Origin: CAZBMJ01 sp964493205
Lineage (GTDB): Bacteria > Myxococcota > UBA727 > JABDBI01
DNA length: 64,000 nucleotides
Assembly (NCBI GenBank): GCA_964493205.1
Contig: CAZBMJ010000003.1
Coordinates: 35,227-99,226, forward strand
Direction: 5' to 3'
Part shown: positions 54,478 to 61,756 of the stretch, in pieces
Layout of the letters: every line of letters starts with the position of its first letter
How positions within the stretch are numbered: the stretch's first letter is position 1
Notes under the pieces: model-generated
What the model was told of the DNA's origin: nothing
Seen by the model: only the letters and a program-made list of their open reading frames with translations
Database searches by the model: none
Translations under genes and position numbers: made by a program

Positions 54478-55022
54478 GTTTTACTCAATATATCCTTAGC
54501 AATTTTTTTGCTCGTATCAAAGCCAGCTAAATATTCAACAATTTTTAAGGAAAAATCAAGGGCCGATGCAGGTCCTTGAGCTGTTATAAAATTGTGATGG
54601 CTTACCACAGGCTTATCCAGAAAATTTTTTATATAGTTTTTAAGGCTTGGATAACAAGTGGCATTAATATTTTCTAAAAAGTTATTTTTTCCTAATACCA
54701 AAGCGGGAGAAGCACAAATAGCTGCTATGAGTTTTTGTTGTTCAATAAATTGCTTAATTAATAATTTGAGTTCTTCATGATTACTTAGGCTTTCAGCGCA
54801 AAGACTGCCACCAGGAATCACTATGGCATCATATTTTGAAGCATTTTGTAAACTAAATTTTTCATCTGCCTGTATCACTAGTTGGTGAGCGCCAGTGACT
54901 TTTAGATCTTTTATGCTAGCAATATGTACGCCAAAAGCAGCTCTTCTTAAAATATCAATAATGCTTATGGCTTCAATTTCTTCAAATCCATCACTGATGG
55001 GTAGTATAATAGTTTTTTGCAT
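54474..55022 (-). CDS. DJ-1/PfpI-family protein
   Basis: 182 aa, YajL/DJ-1 type. Seen: the acidic residue motif SDGFEEIEAISIIDILRRA, YDAIVIPGG, the nucleophile-elbow cysteine in AAICASPALVLG, and TAQGPASALDFSLKIVEYLAG. Members act as protein or nucleotide deglycases, glyoxalases or oxidative-stress chaperones; which one applies here is not decided. In an operon with the YgjV-like gene. Confidence 0.9.
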   Translation of the reverse strand: MQKTIILPISDGFEEIEAISIIDILRRAAFGVHIASIKDLKVTGAHQLVIQADEKFSLQNASKYDAIVIPGGSLCAESLSNHEELKLLIKQFIEQQKLIAAICASPALVLGKNNFLENINATCYPSLKNYIKNFLDKPVVSHHNFITAQGPASALDFSLKIVEYLAGFDTSKKIAKDILSKT

Positions 55023-55061
55023 GAGTTAGTCTTATAAAAATTTTTTATAAAAATCAACTGC

Positions 55062-55718
55062 TTAGTTATTATTAGTGCAGCTTCCTACATAATCACCATG
55101 TAATGAATGAAGATAAAAGTCGCTCAAAGAAATATAAACTTGTCTTTTTATAATTTTATTATTTTTTAGTTTTTCTTTGTGGCAGATTTCAACACTTTCT
55201 AACTCTTGTTGCTGTATACTATCGGCTAGATTATCGTTTTGATCATCAGGGTCTAGGCAGTCTGGAAGATTATCGTTATCAAAGTTTAGTGTATATGCTG
55301 GATTTAGAGAAGCATAAGCATTACCATTTACAAAATCCATTTCACCTAAATTTAATGATTTTGATTCGGTGATCTTGCCCAATCGCAGGATATTTTTTAA
55401 GCCTATATCTTGGCTATCTTCAAAAGTTAGCGTGTTAATATCGTTGTTAAGATTAATAAAATGTATTGAATAGGTTAAATCAGCAGGTAGTGTGATGCTG
55501 AATTTATTATTGTTAATTTTGCTTGAGTATTTTTTGCCATTTATGCCTACGGCTACCACTTTGGCCATAGTTGAGTTTTCATCAGCAATTTTGCCAAATA
55601 GTACCCAATTAGCATTATTGTTTGATAAAGCACTGCTATAAAGATCTCTTTGATCCTGTTTATCTGAGCAACTAGTTAATAGCAATAATAATTTTATAAA
55701 AAATGTTTTTATTTTCAC
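55062..55718 (-). CDS. Lipoprotein with thrombospondin-type-3-like calcium motif (218 aa)
   Basis: Signal peptide with lipobox LLTSC. Residues 40-130 have a beta-sandwich-like pattern (NWVLFGKIADENSTMAKVVAVG). Near residue 150, FDNDNLPDCLDPDDQNDNLAD closely follows the D-x-D-x-L-P-D-x-x-D-x-D-x-D pattern of TSP3 calcium loops. The protein may therefore bind calcium at the cell surface. C-terminal part contains three more cysteines. No further family recognised. Confidence 0.7.
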   Translation of the reverse strand: MKIKTFFIKLLLLLTSCSDKQDQRDLYSSALSNNNANWVLFGKIADENSTMAKVVAVGINGKKYSSKINNNKFSITLPADLTYSIHFINLNNDINTLTFEDSQDIGLKNILRLGKITESKSLNLGEMDFVNGNAYASLNPAYTLNFDNDNLPDCLDPDDQNDNLADSIQQQELESVEICHKEKLKNNKIIKRQVYISLSDFYLHSLHGDYVGSCTNNN

Positions 55719-55888
55719 ACAAATCTCTTAAATGCCATGATAATCATTGTTATAATATATTTATTTTGTGTGTATTATATTATTTTTAGTTGAAATAATT
55801 AATTGTTATATAATTTAAATCATTAAAAATGATCAACTTAAAAGCTTAGAAGATTACTAATCGCTAGCATAATTCATAAGAGGATTAA

Positions 55889-58117
55889 ATGCTAAGTAGT
55901 AATGTTGAACAAGCAGTTGAGAAAGCTATAAAAGAAGCAAAAGAGCGCCAGCATGAGTTTGTTAGCATAGAACACTTATGTTTAGTATTGTTTGATGAGC
56001 AAAAAGTTCGTATTTTACTAAGTCATATGGGTGTTAGCTTTCTTGAGTTGAAAAAAAAATTTTTAAATTACTTAGATTATCAAGTGCAAAGTAGTCATAA
56101 CTCCTACAAATCAGATACTGTGCTGAGTTTATCTTTGCAAAGAGTTTTACAAAGAGCAACGTTTCATGTTTTGTCTTCTGGAAAGAATGAAGTATCTTTT
56201 GAAGATATTTTAGTGGCAACTATGGATGAAGAAGAGAGCTTTGCAGCTTATTTGTTGCAACAAGCTGGAGTAACTCGCCTTGATTTAGTATCGATAATTG
56301 CTAATGAGGAGTCATTTGTACAAGAAAATATTAGTGATAGCGCAGAAGATGAAATTAATTTGCCCAATAGAAAGTCTTGTGTGTTGTCACTTTATACTAT
56401 TAACTTAACTACTTGCGCTAAAAATAATCAATTAGATCAGGTTATTGGCAGAGAAATTGAAACTTCACGTGCTATTCAAATTTTATCCAGACGGAAAAAA
56501 AATAACCCATTGTTTGTGGGCGATGAAGGGGTAGGTAAAACTGCGCTAGCTAATGCTTTAGCTATTAAAATAGCAAACAACCATGTGCCAGATTATTTAA
56601 AAAATGCAGAGTTATTTTTACTAGATATGGCATCATTGCTTGCTGGCGCAAAATACAGGGGCGACTTTGAAAATCGATTAAAATCCGTTATTGCAGCTGT
56701 TAAACAACATAAAAATGCCATTATGGTTATTGATGAAATACACGTGCTTATTGGGGCAGGGGCTAGTAGTGGGACATCTATAGATGCCGCTAACTTATTA
56801 AAACCTGCGCTCGCTGATGGTAGTTTGCGCTGTATTGGTGCGACTACTTTTAAGGAATATCGTAATTATTTTGATAAAGACAAAGCTTTAAGCAGAAGAT
56901 TTCAAAAAATAGATATAAGTGAACCTTCAAAAGATGTTTGCGTACAAATTTTAAAAGGGATAAAAAGTACTTATGAAAAATTTCATAATATTTTAATTAC
57001 CGATAGCGCTGTTTTATTAAGTGTAGAGCTTTCCATAAGATTTTTACACGAAAAAAAATTACCGGATAAAGCCATTGATTTACTCGATGAGGCTTGCGCT
57101 TTAGTTAAGCTTAAGCATAGCCTAATAGTTGATGATTATGCCATACAAGAAACCCTAGCTTTAATGGCCAATATACCTTCTTCTAATATTAATTTTGATG
57201 ATAAATCTTTATTACTAAACTTAAATCAGCGACTTAAAAAAATAATTTTTGGTCAAGATGAGGCTATAGAAATAATCACTGATGCTATAATGCTTTCCCG
57301 TTCTGGCTTAAAAGATACTAATAAGCCTATTGCTAATTTTTTATTTATGGGGCCAACAGGGGTTGGAAAAACTGAGATAGCTAAGGCTTTAGCAGATATT
57401 TTAGGAGTAAAGTTTATCCGCCTAGATATGAGTGAGTATATGGAGCGCCATAATGTAAGCAAGCTTATAGGCGCGCCGCCAGGTTATATGGGGTATGAGA
57501 AGGGAGGGATACTCACAGATTTAGTTAATCAAAATCCTTATGCAGTAGTGTTATTAGATGAAATTGAAAAAGCCCACAGTGATGTTTTTAATATGCTTTT
57601 ACAAGTGATGGACTATGGCAAGCTTACTGATGGCCTTGGCCGTAGTAGTGATTTTCGTCATGTTATTTTGATTATGACATCTAATGTTGGCACCAAAGAA
57701 CTTGAAGAAAACCATATTGGTTTTAATACCAATTTATTATCTCAAAGCGCAAAAGTTAGTACTAATAAAGCTGTTAAAATATTATTTACGCCGGAGTTTA
57801 GAAATCGGTTAGATAAAACTATAACTTTTAATTATCTCAAGCCAGAGATAATTTTACTCATAGTAGATAAATTTTTACTGGAATTAAGCCTTAAACTAAA
57901 AGAAAAAAACATTGATTTGCATATTACTGAGGAAGCTAAGCATTATTTAGCCCAGGAAGGTTATTCTTTGCAAATGGGAGCAAGGCCAATTGCTAGAATT
58001 ATTCAAGAAAAGATTAAAAAGCCCTTAAGTAATGAAATTTTGTTTGGCAAACTGCAAAATGGTGGTAGCGTGCATATTAGTTTAGTAGACAATAATCTGA
58101 TTTTTAAATGCTTATAA
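55889..58117 (+). CDS. clpA: ATP-dependent Clp protease ATP-binding subunit ClpA
   Basis: Double AAA+ unfoldase that feeds substrates to ClpP. 742 aa versus 758 in E. coli. N-domain VEKAIKEAKERQHEFVSIEHL; NBD1 VGDEGVGKTALANAL, MVIDEIHVLIGAGASSG, ALSRRFQKIDI; NBD2 MGPTGVGKTEIAKAL, VVLLDEIEKAHSDVF. I610-G611-F612 (HIGFNT) matches the ClpP-docking loop. ClpP is not in the window. The last 34 codons are duplicated beyond the adjacent PIN/RHH module. ATAAGAGGATTAA is the ribosome site. Confidence 0.94.
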   Translation: MLSSNVEQAVEKAIKEAKERQHEFVSIEHLCLVLFDEQKVRILLSHMGVSFLELKKKFLNYLDYQVQSSHNSYKSDTVLSLSLQRVLQRATFHVLSSGKNEVSFEDILVATMDEEESFAAYLLQQAGVTRLDLVSIIANEESFVQENISDSAEDEINLPNRKSCVLSLYTINLTTCAKNNQLDQVIGREIETSRAIQILSRRKKNNPLFVGDEGVGKTALANALAIKIANNHVPDYLKNAELFLLDMASLLAGAKYRGDFENRLKSVIAAVKQHKNAIMVIDEIHVLIGAGASSGTSIDAANLLKPALADGSLRCIGATTFKEYRNYFDKDKALSRRFQKIDISEPSKDVCVQILKGIKSTYEKFHNILITDSAVLLSVELSIRFLHEKKLPDKAIDLLDEACALVKLKHSLIVDDYAIQETLALMANIPSSNINFDDKSLLLNLNQRLKKIIFGQDEAIEIITDAIMLSRSGLKDTNKPIANFLFMGPTGVGKTEIAKALADILGVKFIRLDMSEYMERHNVSKLIGAPPGYMGYEKGGILTDLVNQNPYAVVLLDEIEKAHSDVFNMLLQVMDYGKLTDGLGRSSDFRHVILIMTSNVGTKELEENHIGFNTNLLSQSAKVSTNKAVKILFTPEFRNRLDKTITFNYLKPEIILLIVDKFLLELSLKLKEKNIDLHITEEAKHYLAQEGYSLQMGARPIARIIQEKIKKPLSNEILFGKLQNGGSVHISLVDNNLIFKCL
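58017..58117 (+). repeat. Direct repeat E, copy 1 (3' end of clpA)
   Basis: 101 bases ending exactly at the clpA stop; matches 58815-58914 with about four substitutions and a one-base gap. Similarity fades some 15 bases past the stop. Confidence 0.93.
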
Positions 58118-58138
58118 TAAATATCTTGCTAATTATTT

Positions 58139-58151
58139 GGTATCGTATACC
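58139..58151. promoter_or_regulatory. Palindrome before the PIN toxin gene, candidate operator
   Basis: GGTATCGTATACC, five-base arms around CGT, ending nine bases before the toxin ATG. Position fits autoregulation by the RHH antitoxin. No good Shine-Dalgarno lies between it and the start, so the mRNA may be nearly leaderless. Confidence 0.4.
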
Positions 58152-58159
58152 ATACCAAT

Positions 58160-58576
58160 ATGGCCCCAAGAATTATTATAGATACTAATATAGTTATATC
58201 AGCGATCAAATCAAGTGCAGGCACAGCTAACAAAATGTTGAGCCTTATTGGTGATGGTAAATACATCTCATGTATATCAGTTCCTCTAATCTTTGAGTAT
58301 GAAGAAGTCATTCGTCGATGTTTCCCAAAAATGCTTAATGAAGATGTGAATGATTTACTTGACTATATTTGTCAGCAGAGCATACGAAGCCCAATTTATT
58401 ATTTATGGCGGCCAATCTTAAAAGACCCCAAAGATGATATGGTCCTAGAAATAGCTGTTGCCTCTTCGGTTGAGTTTATCGTTACTTATAACGTGAAGGA
58501 TTTTCAGCCTGCTAAAACTTTTGGCATTAAAATAGCTTCACCAATGGATATTTTGATTAAAACAGGAGTAATATAA
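58160..58576 (+). CDS. PIN-domain toxin
   Basis: 138 aa putative ribonuclease toxin of the PIN_3-like family. Seen: RIIIDTNIVISAI with catalytic D8, central FEYEEVIRR with an acidic residue, DPKDDMVLEIAVASS, and YNVKDFQ. These give the acidic triad/tetrad for metal-dependent RNA cleavage. The TAATG overlap with the next gene means translation is coupled to the antitoxin. Toxin-first order is less usual but known. Cargo of the insert at the 3' end of clpA. Confidence 0.88.
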   Translation: MAPRIIIDTNIVISAIKSSAGTANKMLSLIGDGKYISCISVPLIFEYEEVIRRCFPKMLNEDVNDLLDYICQQSIRSPIYYLWRPILKDPKDDMVLEIAVASSVEFIVTYNVKDFQPAKTFGIKIASPMDILIKTGVI

Positions 58577-58812
58577 TGAGTACCATAAGCTTAAGACTTC
58601 CAACGTCTCTTCATAATGCTGCTCGTGAAATAGCTAAACAAGAGCATGTTTCAATAAATCAATTCATAATGCTTGCAGTAGCAGAAAAAGTATCTGTATT
58701 AGGTGCAGAAGATATTATTCACGAAAGAGCAAAACGAGGCAGCAAAAAGAAATTTTTAACAATTCTTAAAAATGCTCCAAATGTAGAGCCGGAAAAAGAA
58801 GACAAGTTTTAA
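58576..58812 (+). CDS. Ribbon-helix-helix antitoxin
   Basis: 78 aa. TISLRLPTSLHNAAREIAKQ followed by HVSINQFIMLAVAEKV is the beta-strand plus two helices of a CopG/HicB-type DNA-binding dimer. The C-terminal tail (KKKFLTILKNAPNVEPEKED) would wrap the toxin. Starts on the toxin's last base overlap. Expected to neutralise the PIN protein and repress the pair. Confidence 0.85.
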   Translation: MSTISLRLPTSLHNAAREIAKQEHVSINQFIMLAVAEKVSVLGAEDIIHERAKRGSKKKFLTILKNAPNVEPEKEDKF

Positions 58813-58814
58813 TC

Positions 58815-58914
58815 AAAAGCTTTAAGTCATGAAATCTTGTTTGGCAAACTGCAAAATGGTGGTAGCGTGCATATTAGTTTAGTAGACAATAATCTGATTT
58901 TTAAATGCTCATAA
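58815..58914 (+). repeat. Direct repeat E, copy 2 (displaced 3' end of clpA)
   Basis: Remnant of the last 33 clpA codons with its stop, without an upstream start. It ends eight bases before the tRNA-Leu promoter, so clpA originally lay directly next to that tRNA gene. Confidence 0.93.
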
Positions 58915-58921
58915 AATACTC

Positions 58922-58950
58922 TTGACGTATAGTATTGATCAGTATAAGTA
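58922..58950 (+). promoter_or_regulatory. Promoter of tRNA-Leu
   Basis: TTGACG followed at 17 bases by TAAGTA (TATAAG overlaps at 15). Thirteen bases separate it from the mature tRNA. Confidence 0.5.
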
Positions 58951-58962
58951 TGGCGTTATTGT

Positions 58963-59048
58963 GCCGAAGTGGTGGAATGGTAGACGCGCCGGACTCAAAA
59001 TCCGGTGAACTTTGGTTCGTGAGAGTTCGAGTCTCTCCTTCGGCACCA
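58963..59048 (+). tRNA. tRNA-Leu (anticodon CAA)
   Basis: 86 nt class II tRNA. Acceptor GCCGAAG/CTTCGGC, D arm TGGTGGAATGGTAGACGC, anticodon stem CCGGA/TCCGG with loop CTCAAAA (anticodon CAA, reads UUG), a variable arm, T arm GAGAG-TTCGAGT-CTCTC, and encoded CCA. The frame running through it from 58935 is not coding. Confidence 0.95.
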
Positions 59049-59078
59049 CTTAATGATTTAGCAAAACTTAGGGTTTTT

Positions 59079-59669
59079 ATGGTCCAATTTGATTTAGAAC
59101 GTCTACTTTCTATCGGATCAGTATCTCCAAGCTCGTCTTTCTTAGCCAAAGAAATGATTAAGTATATAAAATGTTTACCAAGAAATGCTCGAATTTTAGA
59201 AATAGGGGCAGGAAAGGGGCCTATAACAAAATATTTAGTAAAAGAGCTGAAAGCTTCCCAAAGACTAGATGTTGTTGAGCTGATGCCTGATTTTTGTGAT
59301 ACGCTGCGTAGCCAATTTTTAAATAATCTTTCTATTACTATTTATTGCTGTGATATTTTGCAGTTTGACTTTACTAAAAAATATGATCTAATAATATGTA
59401 GCCTTCCTTTTAACAGTATGGACCCAGAAGTTACTAAGCAAATAATGGCTTTATTACCAAGCATGCTTAATAAATCCAGTGTTTTTTCTTTTTTTGAATA
59501 TGCTGTTTTGCAAAAAGTATTACCCCTTATGCTAAGAGGAAAAAATCTAGAACGATATATGAAAGCGAGAAGTTTAATTAAAAATTTTGTGAAGCAATAT
59601 GAATTTGAACATACAAATATCTATGCTAATGTTCCTCCCGCTGTAGTGCGATTTTTACGATTTGATTAG
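59079..59669 (+). CDS. Class I methyltransferase, phospholipid N-methyltransferase/KsgA-like
   Basis: 196 aa. The ATG at 59079 (MVQFDLERL) is chosen because the frame upstream runs through tRNA-Leu. Seen: motif I ILEIGAGKGPITKYLVKEL, acidic end of strand 2 DVVELMPDF, GDI-like CCDILQFDF, and motif IV IICSLPFNSM, where an NPPF/NLPY-type sequence would mark an RNA or DNA adenine methylase; SLPFNS fits better PmtA-like phosphatidylethanolamine methyltransferases. Target is not settled. Confidence 0.78.
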   Translation: MVQFDLERLLSIGSVSPSSSFLAKEMIKYIKCLPRNARILEIGAGKGPITKYLVKELKASQRLDVVELMPDFCDTLRSQFLNNLSITIYCCDILQFDFTKKYDLIICSLPFNSMDPEVTKQIMALLPSMLNKSSVFSFFEYAVLQKVLPLMLRGKNLERYMKARSLIKNFVKQYEFEHTNIYANVPPAVVRFLRFD

Positions 59670-59685
59670 TTATTTAGAGTAGTAT

Positions 59686-60951
59686 ATGTATGACGGATTT
59701 TTATTAGCTTTGATTTTCTTTTTAGGCTTTATAATGGGAGCCTTTTGTTTATATATTTTTTTAGGCCACCAAAATAAACAATTGCTTTGTTTAGTCACTA
59801 AAGAGCAGACTTTAAAAGAGCAAATACAAGAAAGCTTGCAGGCAAGAATAAACGAATTATCAGATATAAAAAAAAATATGAAAGAAACTTTTGAGCTTAT
59901 ATCTAGGGAATCACTTCTAAGTAACACCAATATGCTTAATACTTCTTTTAAACAAAGTTTAAGAGAATTTTTTATGCACAATGAAAAAGAACGAGAACAA
60001 AGCAGTAAAGAACTTTTAAATATTGTATCTCCTCTTAAAGAATCTTTATTATTAGTTGATAAAAAAATATCTGATTTAGAAAAACTTAGAAGCAACGCCC
60101 ATGGTTCACTAACAGAACAGCTTAATAGTTTATTATCCACACAGAATTGCTTAATCAAAGAAACTAATTTATTAAAAAATTCTCTTACATCGCCTAGTAT
60201 TAGAGGCCGATGGGGTGAAATGCAGCTTAGAAGAGTTGTAGAATTATCTGGATTGTCATCCTATTGTGACTTTTTAGAACAAAAAACTATCACTACTCAA
60301 GATGATATAAGTTTGCGTCCTGATATGATTATTACGCTGCCTCAAAATAAAAAAATAGTTATTGATGCCAAGGCTCCTCTAGACTCTTTTCTTGATTCCC
60401 AAAGAAAAGATTTTGATGTTGATGAACAAAAACAATCACTAGACTTAGCTTTGTCTCTGCGTCGTCATATAGCTATTTTAAAGAAAAAATCTTATGCGAA
60501 ATATTTAGAACAAACACCTGAATTTGTAATTTTGTTTTTGCCAGGAGAAGTATTTTTAAGCAAAGCTTTGCAAGTTGATAATTCTTTAATCGACTTTGCG
60601 GCTAAAAATGAAGTTATACTAGCAACCCCACTTACTTTAATAGCTATACTAAAAGCGGTGTCTTTTAGCTTTAGCCAACAGGCTATAGCGCAAAATGTTG
60701 AAGAAGCAAAAAAACTTTCTAGTGAACTCATCGACCGTATAGCTAAAGTAGCAGAGCATTTTGAACGCTTAGGCAAAAGTCTAAAAAATGCTCAGGAGAG
60801 CTATAATCAAACATTAGTTTCACTAAAAAGTAGAGTATTAGTAACTGCACAAAAACTTTCTAATATTCAATCTCTTAATACAAATAGCCAGTTGCATGAT
60901 TCTCTAAGGCCCCTAGATATAGAAGTAAGCGAAGTAAGCAATGATTATTAA
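59686..60951 (+). CDS. rmuC: DNA recombination protein RmuC homologue
   Basis: 421 aa. N-terminal membrane helix (FLLALIFFLGFIMGAFCLYIFLG in pattern), coiled coil to about residue 150, then the RmuC nuclease-like core: RGRWGEMQLRRVVELSGL, LRPDMIITLPQNKKIVIDAKAPL (D-x-K of a PD-(D/E)XK-like fold) and FVILFLPGEVFLSKAL. RmuC limits inversions at short inverted repeats and takes part in anti-phage or DNA repair roles. This is relevant in a genome with palindromic repeats. Overlaps the next gene by 11 bases. Confidence 0.92.
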   Translation: MYDGFLLALIFFLGFIMGAFCLYIFLGHQNKQLLCLVTKEQTLKEQIQESLQARINELSDIKKNMKETFELISRESLLSNTNMLNTSFKQSLREFFMHNEKEREQSSKELLNIVSPLKESLLLVDKKISDLEKLRSNAHGSLTEQLNSLLSTQNCLIKETNLLKNSLTSPSIRGRWGEMQLRRVVELSGLSSYCDFLEQKTITTQDDISLRPDMIITLPQNKKIVIDAKAPLDSFLDSQRKDFDVDEQKQSLDLALSLRRHIAILKKKSYAKYLEQTPEFVILFLPGEVFLSKALQVDNSLIDFAAKNEVILATPLTLIAILKAVSFSFSQQAIAQNVEEAKKLSSELIDRIAKVAEHFERLGKSLKNAQESYNQTLVSLKSRVLVTAQKLSNIQSLNTNSQLHDSLRPLDIEVSEVSNDY

Positions 60952-61747
60952 AGAACAGATACAGCTACTTGATGATTTAGGTCGTTTGAATATTCTTATT
61001 AATGATAAAGTAGATAATAAATCTATTGATGCTATAGTTTATATTTACATATCTATTATTTTTTATGTAAGTGGCGAAAAAGATATCTTAGATATTTCTA
61101 AAAAAATTTCTATGCTCCTTGTTAAAAAAGCTTTTAAGTATAAAAAAATAAATACTAAAAATTTATTTAATCCAGAAATAAAAAAAGATAAAAATTTATT
61201 TGGTATGTTAAATTTATTTGATTCATTTTCAGATGAACATACTTTTTATTTTGATCCAAAGCAGTATTTAAGTGAACTAGTATTTGTAAATAAAAAACTA
61301 GTAAAAAATCTGCTGAGCTTATTAAAAAATATAGAAAATTATACAAGATTTAAAAAATTAATAGGTTTTAACGAGGATAAAATTTTATTTTTATTGTTAT
61401 TTAACAGCTTAAAAAATCTTCTAAAAAAAGATACTGTTATTTTATATGATTTTTTGCGTTTAAAAAACCCTGATTTATTTGAAGTGTTTTGTAGTTATAG
61501 CAAAATTACTTCTAATAAATTATTTGATTACTGTATTAAAAATAATCCAAAAGCTAAAAATTTTTTAATTACTTATTTATGTGAGAAAAGTAATAATAAT
61601 AAGCTTGCAAAAAATGTTAATTTTAACTTTTTGCATAAAATTTTCACAGAAACAAACCTGTGTGATCTAGGTATATCCATAGAAGATGGTAGTATTTTAT
61701 TTAATCAACATGATAATCATAATGTTGTAAAATTTTCACATTTATAA
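60941..61747 (+). CDS. Unknown helical protein (268 aa)
   Basis: No family recognised. Starts inside the end of rmuC (11-base overlap) so it is cotranslated, and ends 9 bases before the E1 gene. Lys/Asn/Leu/Ile-rich with a strongly AT-biased codon usage; mostly helical (LVKNLLSLLKNIENYTRF, LFLLLFNSLKNLLKK). No signal peptide. It might belong functionally to RmuC by coupling; there is no motif to support a specific role. Confidence 0.6.
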   Translation: MIIKEQIQLLDDLGRLNILINDKVDNKSIDAIVYIYISIIFYVSGEKDILDISKKISMLLVKKAFKYKKINTKNLFNPEIKKDKNLFGMLNLFDSFSDEHTFYFDPKQYLSELVFVNKKLVKNLLSLLKNIENYTRFKKLIGFNEDKILFLLLFNSLKNLLKKDTVILYDFLRLKNPDLFEVFCSYSKITSNKLFDYCIKNNPKAKNFLITYLCEKSNNNKLAKNVNFNFLHKIFTETNLCDLGISIEDGSILFNQHDNHNVVKFSHL

Positions 61748-61756
61748 AGCACGAGA

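Noticed and set aside
58935..59078. Coding extension of the methyltransferase through tRNA-Leu
   Set aside because: The frame is open only because the tRNA has no stop in it; the tRNA is unambiguous.
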